This document shows, piece by piece, positions 36,027-48,724 of a stretch of 64,000 bases of DNA (position 1 is the first letter of the stretch; each line of letters opens with the position of its first letter). The stretch covers positions 1,587,252 to 1,651,251 of the forward strand of contig CM025855.1 in the NCBI GenBank assembly GCA_003952965.2, read 5' to 3'. The notes under the pieces are model-generated. The model did no database searches. It was not told the DNA's origin and saw only the letters and a program-made list of their open reading frames with translations. The translations under genes and the position numbers were made by a program. This stretch comes from Morella rubra (Eukaryota > Streptophyta > Magnoliopsida > Fagales > Myricaceae).

Positions 36027-37190
36027 AACAACCTCCGTAACTAAAATGAACCCTAGTCTCGAAAGCCACTAGCGAGATTTCGCCGTCAGATCGAAACTGG
36101 AAGCCCTAGTCTCGAGACCCCGTACGATAGCTCACTGATAAAATCAGAGACAGAATCTTAATCGCGAAGCTTCTCAGTAGAATCGAGCACTCGAATCAGG
36201 AACTGAAACCCTAATTACCCAACTTTCGGCGGCCGAACCGCACTCACCGACGAAAGCACCCTAACAATGGACGGCCGTCGGATAACCGGGCGGAGACATT
36301 CCGGAGATAACGGATCGCCGGGGATCGGGGTACAAAAATTGGAATCGAAACTACTCTAATTTACAAGAGAGCCACCAAGAGAGAACTGGGGGATAAATAT
36401 GGAACTGCATGTGATGTTTGAAGTGAGGAAAGAGAGTCGCAGGCGTTTTTGGTTTTGTCCAAGAGACTCCGGGAAGACTTGGTGATAATTTTCATCCGTA
36501 TGCTGATATTACCCTTGGTAATTTCATTTAATGACGGATATGTCCTCTAGGGTATCTGCTTCAACCATGGTAGTCTTGTAATTGAACACGTCGCAGAGCC
36601 CAATTAATACGTGACACGTTAACAGAAAGAGCGAATGAACAGCTGCAGAATGATCGGGTGCTCTGGAAGGACGCATGAGTGGACTTACGCGATCAGAACA
36701 TTGATATGTACGATCTGATTGGTGGGATCCACCTGAGATGCATAAATCCAAGTCCACTGGATTTCTTTTTTTTCCTTGGTAACCAAAGTTTAATTTTAGA
36801 GGAATTGTAACAAAAATTAAATTGAACTGCGTAATTTTAATGTTTCTAATTACACTTCCTAAATTATAAAATACATCAATCCTTGCTCTCGTAAATTAGA
36901 AAAAAATTATTTCAATTTTATATTTTTATTTTTAATTGTTATACATTTTTCTAATTTTTTCTTAAAAAAGTATTTCAATCAATGTACATTGCTTTCGTCT
37001 TTCAATTTGGTATGAATTTTTAAAATTTATAGAGAGTAATAAAATAAATTAAACTTTATGCAGTCAAATTTAATTTTATCCATTACTATGATATTTTTCC
37101 TTAATTTTAATTTTCATGAACCACCATAATTTAATTGGTCACAACTATTCTTCTTTTGTATAGTGTGGATTGACATAATACATAAACATA

Positions 37191-38556
37191 AGGGGAAAAT
37201 ACATTTTTTATCCACTAAGTATTGGGTATTGGCACTTTGCACCTCATATTTATGGTGATATTTCGTCCCTCGACTAACACTGTCTAGAACCTTCTAAAAA
37301 TTCTCATTTACACTTTACACATCATATTGCCAATTTAGTGACATTTCACACCCCATTTACCTCTTGATGTAGGAGTGATCATAACATATCTGAAACCTTC
37401 TGAAATTTTATATTTTCCCTCTATTCTTCTCTTTTGATCCTTATGAAGACGCTTTGATCAGTTGAAACCTAATCTTACTGAATCCAACCATCTCAAGGTC
37501 CATCTCAAGGTCGTACCAAGAGAAATGCCAACAAGATTTATCTAATTACACCACAAGTGAAGCGTAAAGACAGTCTTGCTTACGTGCCTTACTAGTTGCC
37601 TCACTCCTTTATAATAGCCTTAGACGCATCTGCCGCCTTCTAGAGAGATTATTGAAACAAGTTACTTGGTCAGTGACATAGATGAAAGACATTTTATATT
37701 TATTGAAAAAATTACTTTATAATTAATGCAACTAAAAAAAATGATGTCTAAAATTAGTTTAAATTAATAATGTCTTCGAAGATGCTTAAATACCACAGTA
37801 GCAATTTGGACTTGACAATACCGACGAGCTCAATGTTGTTCTAGAGCTAACGTTATTGGTTGAATGAGATGTTTCTCTAAAACATAATAAAAAATGACTA
37901 ACATTCAAACCACAACAACTCTATCGTTATGTTAGATATGCAAAATCAAGGGTTTGAATCTTAGATTCCCTAATCGATCAAAAAATTAAGAGCAATTTAT
38001 CATTAAGAACCATAATACTTTTAAGGAAGGATTTAAACGTTGAATAACCAAGGATCATTACACACCTGTGCAATGTCATCATGGCCTAGTAAGCTATCAG
38101 GGTCTCAGTTGATGAAATTGGTTCTGTTGGTTTTCACGCAAAGATGAGGAAAGGGTTAGCGTATGTTAAAAAAAAAGAATACAAGGTAAAATGTGAATTT
38201 TCAGAAGGTTTTAAACCTGTTATGTTCACTCGTACAACAAGGGTTAAAATGGGTGTGAAATGTCATCAAATTGGTTATATAAGGTTCATGATATGAGGTG
38301 TAAAGTGCCAGTATCTCAATAGTTGGCGGTGCAAAATGTATTTTTCCATAAAGGGGTAAAAGGGACATAAAATATCACCATAAGTCATGTGTGTGCCACG
38401 TGCGCACTTTTCAATCCAAAATGGTAGAAATCTTGACGTGAGGATTCAATTTGTAAGTAGCTGGTAGTTAGGGGGCGGAATGTCAGCAAACTAATAATAT
38501 GGTGCAAAGTGCTAGACCCCAATATTTGGGTGACGAAAAATGTATTTTTTTCTTAA
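37191..38556. mobile_element. inverted-repeat (foldback/MULE-like) element, decayed
   Basis: The left arm (about 37191-37415) begins AGGGGAAAATACATTTT and contains GGCACTTTGCACCTCATAT and GACATTTCACACCCCATTT. The same series appears on the opposite strand at 38200-38355 (GAAATGTCATCAAATTGG, GAGGTGTAAAGTGCCAGT, AAAATGTATTTTTCC), and partly again at about 38495-38556. The arms are diverged but colinear, so this is a long-TIR element with a duplicated right end. The interior (37440-38190) encodes nothing. I found no convincing target-site duplication, so family and exact ends are open. Confidence 0.6.
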
Positions 38557-40170
38557 AAACAACAAATCTCCTTTTAGAGGTTAAACCAATTATTTTGTGG
38601 TTGATAAATTTGGATGTATAAGGTGTAGAATGGAAACAAACATGTTTACTTGTGTAAATCCGAGTTGTAGTCTCTAAAAAGTTATAAAATACAATCAAAG
38701 AAGAAACAAAAAATGAATACAACTTGCACCAATAAAATATTTGGCATATCATATTCTAAACTATCAATTTTAATACATTATATCATCTAACTATCAATGT
38801 TAGACAATTTATATGTTTTAATTTTCCTTCATATTACACCTAAAATGACAATGATCTCCCAATAATTTTATAAATTGACAATAGAACCCTTAGTCAAATA
38901 TGGACGTATGTGAAATAGGTAAGAGGTATTATCATCATCTTATGTCTAACCTAACAAGAAAATTTGATTGAATGTGCAATTGTTTAATATTTATAGTTGA
39001 AAGGTGTAATGTATCAAAGTGGGTAATTTATGATACAATGTGTCATAACTATATATAGGTGAAAAGTATATTTATCTCAATATATATGCTTTCTTGCCCT
39101 ACATTATTACAAATTTACAATTCATCTTTTACGGGGTGGGCACATAGCAAAAAAGTTAACTCGAGAAGATTAATTGATAAGTGTAGTAGTATGAATGAAT
39201 GGCAAATAAGGTGGTTATTTGAGTTTTCAAAAGGTAATTTTTTTAAAAAAAAAAAAAAAAATGCTTTAGAAATTTGACTTCTAACAAGAGGTTTTAGACT
39301 TATCTAAGAGTATATATAGAGGTATTTTCTCTTCTATGATGGCTTGGCAATTGGCACTAGAAGCCCTATTGAACGGCTTATTTTCTATTTTATTTGTTTT
39401 TATTTTGCATGTCCGAAACACAAACGAATACTAATAATGCCATTGCCATTAATTTGTTACTGAACTGATACAAATTGGAGTTATTTTCTTCACCCATCTT
39501 TTTCCTCCTCTCTCCTCCTAATGGTGTTTTTCTGTCTTTTTCTTAGCAGGATGTACTGTGCACCTACCTACACGTTTTGTGATACTCTTTTTGTCATATG
39601 CGAATCCAAATTATCCAATTAATCGGTGCCATTATTCTTGGTTAAGCGAACGGCATAGGAATGGCATGTGGAAATATTATAGGATGCTTGCATGCTATCC
39701 CAATTTTTCTTTTTGCTTAAACAATATTGAAATATTTCGAGATTTTATGGGTTGTGATTTTTGTGGTCGTCTCAAGCAATTTGGGCCAAACTTGGTCCGG
39801 AAGCCGCGGTACTTGGGCCTAGTAGTGTAGCCCATGATAAAGGAATGGATCTCAACTAAACTTTCCTGGAGATCGAATCGCAATCCTGTTGGGCCTCGCG
39901 CGAAGGTGGATGTTCTTAACGAGCCACCATTCGCATAGGTGGTCCGCGGCCACCCGTCCATCTCCACGAGCGGGTTGGGTAATTTTTTATTTTTTTTTTA
40001 AGATGATTGAATTTGTGTTTTCAGATTTCTAAGTTTTTTTTTTTAAAAAAAAATTTTACGTTGGCATATAAAATATTATATGAATTTTTTATTAATTTAA
40101 ATTACACGTGTTAATTTTTTTTATTAGAATGACATCATTGACATGGCTTCCGTTAAGCAAATAGAAGCAT

Positions 40171-40256
40171 AACATTAGGACATATTTGACAAACAGGATC
40201 TTTGACCCAGGACTACAAAACGTGCAGGTAATAAAAGTGAAATATGTCCTAATGTT
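40171..40256. repeat. 17-bp perfect inverted repeat, 52-bp loop
   Basis: AACATTAGGACATATTT at 40171-40187 is the exact reverse complement of AAATATGTCCTAATGTT at 40240-40256. A direct TGACATGGC occurs on both sides, at about 40138 and 40260. This could be a small terminal-inverted-repeat remnant about 190 bp before the TATA box of the ORG1-like gene. Confidence 0.6.
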
Positions 40257-40447
40257 TTGCTGACATGGCACAATCCGAGCAATCAATGTAAAGATACCGC
40301 TAAATCTTCACTTGAGAGAATCTTTTCGGTCGGAAGGAAAATTGGATATTTGCGGAGGCGGACGTAGACGTACGAAAATCCCATGGCGAAACGTTTCCAC
40401 CGCTTTCTTCCACGCAACGCTCACACGCTCCCAACGGTCCCCGGCTC

Positions 40448-40455
40448 TATTTATA
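40448..40455 (+). promoter_or_regulatory. TATA box of the ORG1-like gene
   Basis: TATTTATA is followed about 30-40 bases later by CATCAACAGCTCATAGC, a plausible transcription start. A leader intron appears to follow: a donor TATCG/GTAAGT at 40537 and an acceptor CAG at 41401-41403, ten bases before the start codon. Confidence 0.45.
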
Positions 40456-41412
40456 TCGTAATGCCACCATCAACAGCTCATAGCTCTCTCTCAATTATTC
40501 GGTTCAATTGATGTCCGTTCTCCCTTTCCTCTATCGGTAAGTTCAAGAATTTGCAGTTATTTCTCGATCTTTCCGTAACGTCTGTTTGTCTGCCCAGAAA
40601 AAAGGCAAGAAATGAAAAGAGAAGCACCTTTTTTTCCTCTGAACTATTATTTTACTTAATTACGAGATTCACTAGACTATCACTCTTTTTTTTTTTCTAC
40701 GCCACTAGACTATCACTCAACGGTGCCTAAATCAGCTGCGTTGTTTAAAGTCTCGCACATACAACTTAGTTTTCTATTTCGGGAAGCTGAAAGAATGATA
40801 AGACACAGAGTTCTTTTTCCTTTTTTTGCGTTCTATAAAAAACTGAATGCTCCATTCTACTGAGCTTCATTCCAAAAAGCTTAGCAAAAAAAAAGAGTTT
40901 CATTCCAAAAAATTGGCTTCGCTTGACCCGGAACTGGAACAACGGGGAGCCAGAAGATTCAAGCATTTCCCTTATCAACTGTCTTTTCTCTTCCTCTTTC
41001 TCTCTTTGTGGAAGATTACTCCTAACCTGATTTCTCAGCAAGCAAATAGAACGCAATGTCCTGCTTATTGGCTGAGGGGATTGGAGAGAAAAGAGGAAAA
41101 TGTTGGAAGTTGTGTTAGATTGGGTTAAATTTGTTGCTGGAGGCAGCCAAAGTGAGCTTAATACTTTGTTCGTTTGACAAGAAAATTGGTGAAACGAGCG
41201 GGAAAATGATTACCAATAGTATTTTTTTTTTTGTTGCATGTAAAGTAGGAAACTGAAAGCTTGAATTCTGCTCTTCAAAAGATAATTGAGGCGATCTATG
41301 TCATTTTAGGTACCAAAACAAAGCGGAACGAGGATTTGTTATTTTCGATTATCGTGGCTTTTCTTTTTTAAATAATCCCTCATATTATCTTTGTTGTATA
41401 CAGACCTTATCA

Positions 41413-44400
41413 ATGGCGCTATGTGGACTTGGTTGGAGTCCGAGTGCGGAAAGCACTGAAATTATGTATGTTAGTAGAAATTTGCTGATAAGACCGATCA
41501 GGCCCTGCCCCATGCGTTTAACTGGGAAGACCTCTCATTCTAATAAGAGACAATATAAGGTTGTGCAGTGTTCATCGGCAAGAAAAGCTGTATCACCAAC
41601 GGAATCAGAAGAAAATGCTCTAAGTGCTCTATCGGACTCCATGGAGGAAGAACTGGAGCATGTTACAAGGTTCAAGATATCTGACTTTAAGATTCTCGAT
41701 CATGTTAGCCTTGGCCTTGGCGGGCGGGTATGAAGTTTCAAAATTTCTTATTTCTTTGTGTATTACTTACCGAGAAAGGTTATTTTTTTTGGGTGTAGTA
41801 ATGGATGTTATTTGGTGATATGAAATACAATTGATTGAGCATTGCTGTAGGCTGACGAGGTAATTTTTGAAGCTACAGTAAAGGACACTAAAAGGTTAGT
41901 TTGTCTTTGTTTAAGTGATGTCATGTTGCAAAGAGAATTGAACTTAATAAAAGGTACTATCAATTTTTCAGCTCTCTGTACAACACCAGAATCGTGCTTC
42001 GAAGGCTTAGAAGTGCTCAAGCTCAGCGTAGAGGGAAAAGAGCAATACAGGTTGGTAGATTGTTTAGCATACAAATTAAATTGTCTTGATGAAATTTGTA
42101 TGCTGCTCCTGGAGGCTTAATACGGTTGTAATTCCTTTTACTCCTTGGAATGTCTTTAGGTATTGAAGAAGCTATTTCGCCATAGACTTATGTACCATTC
42201 TTACTCGATGCAAGTCCATGGCTACATTTTTTCACCTACAAGTAGTGGTTGTGGTTCATTTACCCTGGTCCATGGGGTAGGTCCTTCCTTTTATTAGATG
42301 AGTTCTTAAACTACCACTAGTTAGCATGACAACTCTCACCAAGAGTCTTATGTTCACTCTTTACGCTACAGACAAACTGTCCTCTGCCAGTCTTTAAACT
42401 TATTACTTTATGAGTACCTTATGATCGATTTGTTCCTGCTGGGAAAATTTAGCATTAAGGAAAGGATATTCTGACATGTTCACATAATTATAAATTTTGC
42501 TGCAGTATCATGGTAGTTTCTCCTTAAGACATTGGCTTCAACAATCAGATTGGCTTCCAACCCTAGAAGCTACTCTTGCATTGGATGAAGAATCTGTCAG
42601 GAGGGTGGGAGATGATACAGTAGGAGGGCCTGCAGTTTCACGGCAATTGCGCCTCATTAGAATACTGATGAGGGATCTTTTGATTGGAGTATGTTTTATT
42701 TTACAGGCATTAGGGCACAATGTTTGAATTTGAGAATTGGAGGATTCGTAATTTTTGTGTTGCTTATAAATTTCAGGTCAATTACTTGCACAGCCATGGG
42801 CTTGCTCATACAGAGCTGCGGCTGGAGAATGTGCACATAAGCCCAGTGGATAGACATATTAAAGTAAGCACCATATTGCATGTTCAATGTTAAAATATAA
42901 GTTTCCCCCATGCCCGGGGGTTGGGGTGGTGTTGTCAGTATCATGGGGCTAATTTTGTGCGAAATATATACAAATTCGATGACTTAGGAAAATCTAAGCA
43001 TTTCAGATGCACCCTAATGAATTCCTTATGAACAGGGCTATACCTGGTGTTATACTTGCTGGGAAGTTTTTATTTTGCAGCATCATTAGAAATGATCTGC
43101 AGGGTTTTTGGGTAACAATTTTTATGGATGACCTGAAGGTGCAAGTTGTGCTCCCCTATATGAATAACTGCTAGCTCATGCAATATATAACGGAGGACCT
43201 TATAATCTTCAGTAAATATAAATATATAACTTATTTACTGGTGGGAAGTTCTTAAGTTACAGCAGCTTACAGATTATTTATGGATTTTAGATAGTAGTTT
43301 GTTTAGCTACCATGTGCACATTCAACTATTTAAAATATACCGGATTAGGCCTTCATCAAGTAATTGCATTCCTTAGGGGATGACGATAGTTGATGATGAA
43401 TGAGCCAGCAGATCTTGAGGGTTTTAATTAAGGCAAGAGATACTGCAATCTGGTTTACAAGAAAAAGGTGGAGTTCTAATGTTACTTCACTTAGGACTAG
43501 CTAATTTAATTTCCTTCTTCCATTTGTTGCCTTCTTTTGTATTTATTAGCTTTTAAAATTCACCCTTGTCAGGTAGGAATATTGGGAAATGCAGCTGACT
43601 TTTATCAGAATGATTCAAATAGTGGCCCCCTTGAAAACAACTTGGATAGGCGACAAATGATGATTGCATTTGACATGAGGTATGGCATGGAGAAAGGGAA
43701 CTTAGACAGAAAATATATTTCAGATCTCCAGAAGATATATCAATTTCTTATTTTGTTTTGTGTGTGACGCAAAGATGTGTTGGATTCATGATGGCAAAAA
43801 TGGTGTTGCGGGAACTGATGGATCCCTTGATCTTTGCAAAGTTCAAATTGTTTCTCATGAAGGTATGACATGCAGAATTTTCCTTTTCAAATTCAAGCCT
43901 TTTCATCATATAATCCAAAATATAGCTGAATCTCAGTGACTTGTTACGTTTCTTAAAATATTTTCACATTCCAGTAATATCAGCTGATCTGTCATGAGTC
44001 ATGTAGGAACACGTGAGAATGTCTGATATTATGATATGTACATGTGACAGATGAACAGCGGTGCATGGATACCATTGATTGTGCATTATATGCCATAACT
44101 TTCTCATCACGCTATGTGGACATAGTTTCATTTATTGAGCGGTGGAACGATTCCCCATATCTATTTGAATAACAGAATGCTTTATTTACTATTGACAACT
44201 TCTTGTAACCGGCGAAACTGGTAGCCTGTCTTGCTTCTCCTGATGTATGTAAATGAATGAGGTCCCTCATCCATGGTTGGTTGCTATCTGCCCTTTATAT
44301 TAATGTGTATAGCTGGACTCTCTGTAGTAGGTTTACATTAATGTATCTGGCCCCAATATATGGGCGAGAAATTAGAATGAGGTTTTTTTAATGTATGAAT

Positions 44401-47400
44401 TATCCCCCCCACCCCCACCAAAAAAAAAAAAAAAAGGAAAAACCCTTTCTCTTTCACTTTGGAAGTTGTTCGACTTAGAGTTGATTTTGCCCATACTGCG
44501 GATTGTGTTTGAAGCTAAGCTCCTATCATGTGCGTAGAGAGATGTCATTTAATATTTTATATTGCTTCTTGGACTTGTCAACAGAATATCTAGGCTCAAC
44601 CTCGATTGGATTATGAAAATGGTCCTGTTGGATACTGTGCAATCACTCAAAAAAAAAATTCTCATAAAGTAGTATAATTTTTATCATAAATCTAACTCTC
44701 TCACATACAACATGCAATTGCAGGGTAAGGATCCTTCATGCTTACGTGAATTTCTCCTGAAACTCCTTTCTAGGAACTCCCCATTGGGAAATACTGGTCT
44801 CCAAGTAATTATTTGTTCCTTCAACAGAAATAGTTTCACTTTCCGTGTTCCTTTCCCTTGTTTGTATGATAATCTTTTAATTTGTTATCTTTCTTGCAGA
44901 TACTGGATAAGAATTGGGGTGCAGGTTGGAACCTTTTATCCTTATTGCTTGCAACCAAACCTTCCAAAAGGATTAGGTATACTTGTTGTAAATGAGATTA
45001 AAGATCTTGTCTGGAAAGGAAGTTCAGGATTTTCTTTTCGTGAAGTTTTCTTAATTGACAATTGGGCAAACACACTATGCCTGCCATGTCCCGTACAAAC
45101 ATATTGAATGATTTATTTTGGTCTGTTCAATTACCTGATTGAGCAGAGTAAAACTAACAATTAAAGATCGTATCTTTTTCTAGCTTATATCTTCTGTAAA
45201 ACAAACATATTTAGTTTAGTTTACCATGGTTACTCTATATATTCGGACACTTCTGGAACATGAAACTTGAAAGCGGAGAAAGTTAATGGACTCTTATGTA
45301 CGTTTATATGTAATATGAAATTAATCTACACTTCTATGAAGAATGAGTGAACTGAAATGTAAATGAAGAGACATTGTTTGGTATCTGCTGGAATTAGGGA
45401 TAGGTTTGCTTCCTTCAACGAGATATATTTAGCTACATTAGTCGTTAGCTACAAAAGTAGGATTTGAAAATGTCTAGTGATTATAACGACTACATGATTA
45501 TATGCCTCTTAGACTGCAGATTGCATCACTTTTTTAGAAAAATAATGCCATTCATCATGATACTTCTGAACTGTTTTGCAGTTGTTTAGATGCTCTTAGA
45601 CACCCTTTTCTTTGTGGTCCAAGATGGCGGGTAGTCCCATCCATGGATATCATCAGATGGGGTCTTGGTTCTACTGCTGTAAGAATTACAGAGGAATACA
45701 TCTATGGCCAACCTCAGGTTGTGGTGACTTTCTGAATCAAGTTTCATATATTTATTCTCTTTCAGCATGTCTGTTGGGAATAGATTGTCATTGCTATTAT
45801 TTGCTGGGTAGCTGGAGACCCTATCACTGATACAATTGTAGAGAAACTATGTTATATACTTAATAATCTGATCAGTATAATGTGTTTTCTGGAGACCTGT
45901 TCATCAAGTTTGCTTCCATCTGAAATGGTTTCCAATCTTCTTGTTGTCCTTCCCCTGCCAGGAGGAATACAACAACTCACTAATAATCATTTTTTCGAAT
46001 AATTTACTTTTTATTGGGAAATATATCAATGATATTCTAGTAGATTGTCTTGTCAGAACCTCTGGAATTTGTGAGAATATCTGCTTTCATAACCAGTCTG
46101 GCATCTTTTTTTTTTTTTTTTTCGGCAATAAGTCAATATGAAGCTGCATGACTAATTTGATCTTGTTTGAGTCTGAGAGATGAGGTTTTTCTGGAAAGAC
46201 CGTCTTGTTTGATACCAGTAAAGCTGAAGGAAGTTAGATAAGGGATTGCGTATTAGTTGAAATCCCATATTTTCAAGAGTCATCTCTGTGTCCAGTGTTA
46301 TATGCTATAACAAGTACGTGCATACTATGTTCCTAAATCCCATCTGTATTTTGTGCTCAAACTTTGCAGTTCAAGCTATTCAATATCTAGGAGTCAAAAC
46401 TGTATAGTCTATAATTGCAGAAGTTTGAGAGTTTAGAAGTGCACTGAACTCCTTTGTTAAATATTTCAGCGTAGTAGGCTTGTTCACTTCATCGAGTTGA
46501 TGGAAATGCTGAATCCTAATGCAAAGCCAAAGGTAATTACCTCTAGTATTCACACCTGCTCACAATTTTATGGGCTAGGTTCAAGTGATCTCTAGTTCAA
46601 CTCTTTGTTATGTTACATTAGTCAAAAACTTTTCATTTGATCAATATTTTGTCAGTCCCTCTGTTGGATTACCATCACTTGCCTGATACCGTGTCTCCCC
46701 AAACTAGGCCAACCTTGTATCCTTATTTCCTAGTGTGCTCTCTGAAAGTGCAGGTTTCCCCATGCATCAACAATGAGGACATGAATTGAATCACCATTTT
46801 TTGTGCCTTTATGATATAACCTACAAGGCTAGCAATAATTTTTAGACTTTTCATTGGCACGACTTTGTGTGGTCTGTTGAACTTCACTTGTAATTCTGAA
46901 CATGCAGAATTGGCTGGAGTTGCTGCCTGGAAAATGGCGGTTATTGTACAGTACTGGGAGGCACATAGGGTTGACCCTTCGCCAGCCACATGCCCGAGTC
47001 CTGATAGGTGACGTGCACCTGACCGTGTCAAGAGCATCGAAGTTAAACACTAACTTGACGTTCACCTCAGACATTGGATTCACAGTCATGATTGGTTGGG
47101 ATTGGCCCCATGACAAGACTGGTATAAGTGGGAAATTGCAAGTTGATTCGCTATTCAAATTAACAGCCGGGCGGCGGTTGTATCTGAAGGAAGAAAAGAC
47201 CACAGGAGGAAGGTTCACTCTGGGTCCATCAAACATTCAAGAGTCTCTTGCTAAAAAATTCTCTGGCAGAAGTTGGAGGAAAGCAATACCTTTTAAGGAG
47301 TTGCCATCGAGCCTTCCGGTGGCCAAACTTGCTTCAGGAGACATTGAGGTGACCATGAATCTCGGTGATCCATTGAATCAAGATATTGATACTGCAAGAA

Positions 47401-47561
47401 ATGTAGTTCAGGAAGTTCGGACACAACTCCCGCCTGAAATGTTTGATCTGTCAAAGCTTGTATGTGGAACATATGTGGACTCTAGGCTGCTAGTCCTTCG
47501 TGGGGTGAGTGGATCAGCCCTCCTATTCACAAGGTCTTGTGTCGAAGAAAGCAATACATAA
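41413..47561 (+). CDS. plastid kinase-like/fibrillin protein (ORG1/PAP14-like)
   Basis: Coding exons are 41413-41727, 41851-41894, 41972-42050, 42160-42276, 42506-42688, 42777-42863, 43573-43679, 43775-43862, 44724-44804, 44900-44976, 45582-45717, 46470-46532 and 46908-47561 (676 aa; Arabidopsis ORG1, AT5G53450, is about 670). The first 60 or so residues are Ser/Arg-rich and poor in acid, which fits a chloroplast transit peptide. Residues about 90-440 have a protein-kinase fold, but the catalytic HRDLKPEN is HTELRLEN (257-264, Asp to Glu, Lys to Arg), DFG is replaced by GNA (280-282) and the VAIK lysine region reads IVLRRL. It is therefore probably a pseudokinase. Residues 460-676, all in one exon, form a PAP/fibrillin lipid-binding domain (GKWRLLYSTG, ending LRGVSGSALLFTR). 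The likely site is plastoglobule or thylakoid; its role in plastid lipid handling is inferred from the family. Confidence 0.92.
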
Positions 47562-48700
47562 CAATTATAATTACTCAATGCTGAAAGAAAGTGGATGATT
47601 GAGAGCTAACATCAATTGTCCGAATCGTTACGTCCGGCTGGTATAAAAGCATCCTAGTCTTAGCAAAACATGAGATGTGTCCCATTTAAGATTTTATTGT
47701 CACATAAAGGAACCGCGACTTAAAAATCTCAAAAGATAAGCCTTTAAGGTATTTTTATTTCTAGACAACTGAAATATTATATTAATAACCTAAAATAATA
47801 CAGTTAGAAAATAAGCTAGAAGGCTAACGAAAAAATATAAATGGATCAAAAGACCTTACAATATATTGAGAGAATTACAAACCAACCAAAAGAATTAGGA
47901 CACGATACAAACCGACCGCAAAGGTTAGAATGCACAAACCAACCGCTAGGAAATTTTGATGGTACAAAGTGGAGAATTTGTCTCCAGTTACCAGAATAAA
48001 CGTGAAAAAGACCACAAATCAACCACAAAGATTAGGACACAATACAAACCGGCCTCAAGGGTTGAGACGCACAAACCGGCCACAAGGAAACTTTGATGGG
48101 ACAAAGCGGAGAATTCATCTTCGGTTTGTTCGTTGCAGTTACCAGAATAAAGTGTATCGGGCGTTTTGAAATTGTTGCCTCCGACTATTCAATATGAGAC
48201 GGAATGCAAGTAATATGGGAAAAGATTGCTCAAACATCACCTGCTATGTTGCAATTAGCAATCATCCGAAATATAAATTGTTCAAAATTAAAAATTATGA
48301 AGACAATTTCTGTATAAGTTGAGAATCTAGGAATTCAAACGGAAGAGAGCTTAATCTAACAATTCAGCGGACTGTCATGTGTATTTACACCATAAATTAT
48401 AAATTTAAAAATTTGGCTTGCTTTCCCTAGCTTGCCTTGTCTTCCCAGAAAACAAAGGGATAAAGGGAGCTGGACTGTCCCAATGATCAGATGACAGGTT
48501 GTAATCCAGGCTGATGTATATACTAACAACTAATAGTGCATCATTCTGAATAGCCTGGAGATTGCAGGGGAAAGGGTCATGTGCTTCGTCTAAAAGCTGA
48601 AGGCTCAGAATAACAAGTCACCACCTGAGAGAAGAGCGTCTTCAAGTTTAAAATGCAATAGAATCCCAAGGGAAGAATTAATTTTCTCCTTTGGACAATA
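47562..48700. other. space between convergent ORG1-like and SF3A3 genes
   Basis: It contains the 3' ends of both genes and a minisatellite-like duplication (47876-48160). I see no coding sequence and no consensus poly(A) hexamer that I would assign with confidence. Confidence 0.5.
47876..48160. repeat. 137-bp imperfect tandem duplication with inner units of about 29 bp
   Basis: TTAGGACACGATACAAACCG (47895) and TTAGGACACAATACAAACCG (48032) mark two copies 137 bases apart, and both run on to GTTACCAGAATAAA. Inside each copy an ACAAACCRACC(G/A)CAAAG-type unit of about 29 bases repeats two or three times, so it behaves as a diverged minisatellite. It lies just after the ORG1-like stop codon. Confidence 0.75.
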
Positions 48701-48724
48701 CAAAAAACTCTTTAACAGCTTTCC

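Larger units (their letters stand above)
36450..40440. other. intergenic region between divergent HIZ2-like and ORG1-like genes
   Basis: It is very AT-rich and has no supported gene. It holds an inverted-repeat element (37191-38556), a moderately GC-rich patch at about 39770-39970 ending in a T-rich run, and a 17-bp inverted repeat (40171-40256). Promoters of both genes must lie at its two ends. Confidence 0.55.

Noticed and set aside
47876..48160. A CRISPR-like array
   Set aside because: The repeats are adjacent, diverged and have no unique spacers, in a plant nuclear genome. They are a minisatellite.
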